Source: Chromatiales bacterium
GTDB taxonomy: Bacteria; Pseudomonadota; Gammaproteobacteria; Thiohalomonadales; Thiohalomonadaceae
DNA length: 7,246 nt
Direction of reading: 5' to 3'
Assembly: GCA_029864785.1 (NCBI GenBank)
Contig: JAOTST010000071.1
Span: 1-7,246 of the forward strand
The notes under the pieces were generated by a model. It worked only from the letters and a program-made list of their open reading frames with translations, was not told the origin of the DNA and ran no database searches. The translations under genes were made by a program, and so were the position numbers. The stretch's first letter is position 1. Each line of letters begins with the position of its first letter. Shown here piece by piece: positions 5,740 to 7,246 of the stretch.

Positions 5740-5890
5740 ATGCTATTTTTTTTGAAAAATCGAAATTTACCAAGCAAACATCCTGCCATTTTTTTTTGTA
5801 ATGGACTAATATGTCCGTAATGAGAATTTCAGTTCACTTCACGCACCTAATTACCATCTCGTTTCACCATCTGGTGCAATAATTCGATCC
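5740..5890 (+). other. lptB-rpoN intergenic region with T tracts and short repeats
   Basis: This 151-base gap holds no gene I can support. It has two T tracts (8 T at 5746-5753, 9 T at 5789-5797). An all-AT inverted repeat ATTTTT/AAAAAT (5745-5750 and 5755-5760) surrounds part of the first tract but is too weak for a confident terminator. Near rpoN there is a direct repeat of ACCATCT (5853-5859 and 5866-5872), and a 12-base palindrome with a central mismatch, CACCATCTGGTG (5865-5876). The palindrome contains GGTG, the only Shine-Dalgarno-like bases before rpoN. No sigma54 or clear sigma70 promoter was found. Confidence 0.5.
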
Positions 5891-7246
5891 ATGCGTCAAT
5901 CTCTTCAACTCCGTACCAGCCAACAACTCGCGATGACTCCGCAGTTACAGCAGGCTATTCGCATGCTGCAACTCTCAACGCTCGAACTGCAGGTGGAGAT
6001 TCAACAGGCACTTGATTCCAACATGATGCTTGAAGAGGAATCTATTGATGAATTTACTGAAGATAACGGGATCGAAAAACAACCTGAAGTTGAAGATAGT
6101 GAAGGCTTTGATACCGCTACAACTGAAGTGCAAACGGCTGGTGAGGTAGCGGAAGAGAGCAGCATGAGCGAAACAACCGCTGACATCCCCGACGAACTGC
6201 CCGTCGATAGCAGTTGGGACGATATCTACGATGCACCGATCACCACAACCCCCTCTTCGAGCCCATTGGGTGATGAACCGCGTGAATTTGAACAAGGTGA
6301 TGGCGGTACTGAATCTCTACATGAACACCTACTTTGGCAGATGCAGATGGCCAATCTCTCTGAAGAGGATGTTGAAATTGCCGAAACATTGATTGATGCA
6401 ATTAACGATGACGGTTTTATTAGCACTTCTCTCGAAGATCTGCTTGAAGGGCTACAGAAACAGGGTTTAGAGATTGATATCGAAGAGATTTATGCCGTCC
6501 TACACACAATTCAAAACTTCGATCCTCCCGGAATCGCGGCGTGTAGCCTGCAAGAGAGTCTTCTGCTTCAGCTAAATGTTCTTCTAAACAGAAAAGATAT
6601 TGATGAGGCGAATAAGACGCTTATTAACCAAACAAGTAATCTGCTTAAGAAACATTTTGAGCTGCTTGCCAACCGCGATTACGCCCAGCTCAAGAGAAAA
6701 CTGCGATTAACCGATGAGCAGCTCCATCAGCTCACCCACCTAATCCAAAGCCTCAACCCACGTCCTGGTAGCCAGTTTAGTGCAGAAAAGCCCCAATATA
6801 TTATCCCAGATGTCTTTGTCAGCCAGCAGCATGGCGTCTGGAAGGTAAAACTCAATCACGAAGCGGCTCCCAAGATTCGAGTCAATACCACCTACGCCAA
6901 TATGATCAATCAGGTCAGTGGCAGCGACTCCAGCACGCTTAAGACCCATTTGCAGGAGGCTCGTTGGTTTATCAAATCACTATTGAGTCGCAACGAAACC
7001 TTGATGAAAGTATCCACTAGCATCGTTGCGCATCAACAGAAATTTCTTGAAGAGGGAGAGATCGGTATGAAGGCGATGGTTCTCGCTGACATCGCCGCTG
7101 AGCTTGGTATGCATGAATCAACCATCTCACGAACAACTACTCGGAAATATATGCATACCCCTCGGGGCATCTTTGAATTAAAATATTTCTTCTCTAGCCA
7201 CGTATCTACGAGCAGCGGAGGGGAGTGCTCATCCACTGCGATCAGG
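5891..7246 (+). CDS. rpoN: RNA polymerase sigma-54 factor RpoN (C-terminus beyond window)
   Basis: An open frame of 452 codons runs from the ATG at 5891 to the right edge. Sigma-54 directs RNA polymerase to -24/-12 promoters that require AAA+ activators, typically for nitrogen, motility and stress genes. Region I (about residues 3-48) is the Gln/Leu-rich activator-responsive segment containing QQLAMTPQLQQAIRMLQLST. Region II (about 49-140) is long and strongly acidic. The core-binding domain includes FDPPGIAACSLQESLLLQL (210-228) and SLNPRPG (287-293). The DNA-binding part has a helix-turn-helix (about 398-416), then KYMHTPRGIFELKYFFSSH (419-437) and GGECSSTAIR at the edge. The ARRTVAKYRE RpoN box should follow outside the window. 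The start fits the family N-terminus; the ribosome site is poor (GGTG, 14 bases upstream). Met45 replaces the Pro usual in the NPxLE motif. Confidence 0.97.
   Translation, partial: MRQSLQLRTSQQLAMTPQLQQAIRMLQLSTLELQVEIQQALDSNMMLEEESIDEFTEDNGIEKQPEVEDSEGFDTATTEVQTAGEVAEESSMSETTADIPDELPVDSSWDDIYDAPITTTPSSSPLGDEPREFEQGDGGTESLHEHLLWQMQMANLSEEDVEIAETLIDAINDDGFISTSLEDLLEGLQKQGLEIDIEEIYAVLHTIQNFDPPGIAACSLQESLLLQLNVLLNRKDIDEANKTLINQTSNLLKKHFELLANRDYAQLKRKLRLTDEQLHQLTHLIQSLNPRPGSQFSAEKPQYIIPDVFVSQQHGVWKVKLNHEAAPKIRVNTTYANMINQVSGSDSSTLKTHLQEARWFIKSLLSRNETLMKVSTSIVAHQQKFLEEGEIGMKAMVLADIAAELGMHESTISRTTTRKYMHTPRGIFELKYFFSSHVSTSSGGECSSTAIR

Noticed and set aside
5745..5760. Possible intrinsic terminator after lptB
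   Set aside because: The inverted repeat ATTTTT/AAAAAT is only A-T pairs with no G-C stem, so it would not form a stable hairpin; the second T tract has only a five-base flanking repeat.
5975..6426. Several overlapping minus-strand frames opposite the acidic region of rpoN
   Set aside because: They mirror the Glu/Asp-rich codons of sigma-54 region II (GAA/GAG give Phe/Leu/Ser in antisense frames) and have no domain of their own.
1..7246. Search by eye for CRISPR arrays, transposon ends, tRNA or rRNA genes, toxin-antitoxin pairs or phage genes
   Set aside because: None was seen; the window is nearly fully occupied by conserved single-copy genes and the gaps are too short or lack the needed repeats.

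Overview
The window reads as a chromosomal housekeeping segment from a gammaproteobacterium. The evidence is the gene set and order, which is an envelope-biogenesis block (Na+/Ca2+ exchanger, kdsD, kdsC, lptC, lptA, lptB, rpoN) matching the classical yrbG-kdsD-kdsC-lptCAB-rpoN order of Enterobacteria and relatives. By eye base composition is moderate (about half G+C) and no gene stands out as foreign. The genus cannot be named from sequence alone; the extra genes (mlaA at the head, a small metal-binding-domain gene inside) suggest a lineage outside Enterobacterales.

Layout. Positions 1-93 (minus strand) are the first 31 codons of a divergent gene that resembles DUF72-type proteins. A 32-bp gap with overlapping -10-like elements separates it from a 65-residue basic protein with a zinc-ribbon-like Cys/His pattern (126-323, plus strand). 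A C-rich, almost G-free stretch (about 366-435) follows and leads into mlaA (436-1188), which encodes an outer-membrane lipoprotein that removes phospholipid from the outer leaflet. Then come a CaCA-family Na+/Ca2+ exchanger of the YrbG type (1212-2180), a 66-residue HMA-domain protein with a CxxC metal site (2195-2395), kdsD (2431-3414), kdsC (3414-3938), lptC (3935-4498), lptA (4488-5012) and lptB (5005-5739). After a 151-bp gap rpoN begins at 5891 and runs off the right edge after 452 codons, so its C-terminal RpoN box is outside the window.

How the genes work together. KdsD and KdsC make Kdo precursors for the LPS inner core. LptC, LptA and LptB are the inner-membrane, periplasmic and ATPase parts of the LPS export machine. 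MlaA keeps phospholipid out of the leaflet that LPS occupies. The block therefore covers supply, export and maintenance of the asymmetric outer membrane. From kdsD to lptB all genes overlap by 1 to 11 bases, which indicates one translationally coupled operon.

No undescribed defence, mobile or biosynthetic system is visible. Points worth a second look are small: the compact divergent promoter region, a rut-like leader before mlaA, a repeated pattern of Shine-Dalgarno-less G-poor leaders, an unusual MlaA signal peptide, and two small putative metal-binding proteins without assigned roles.
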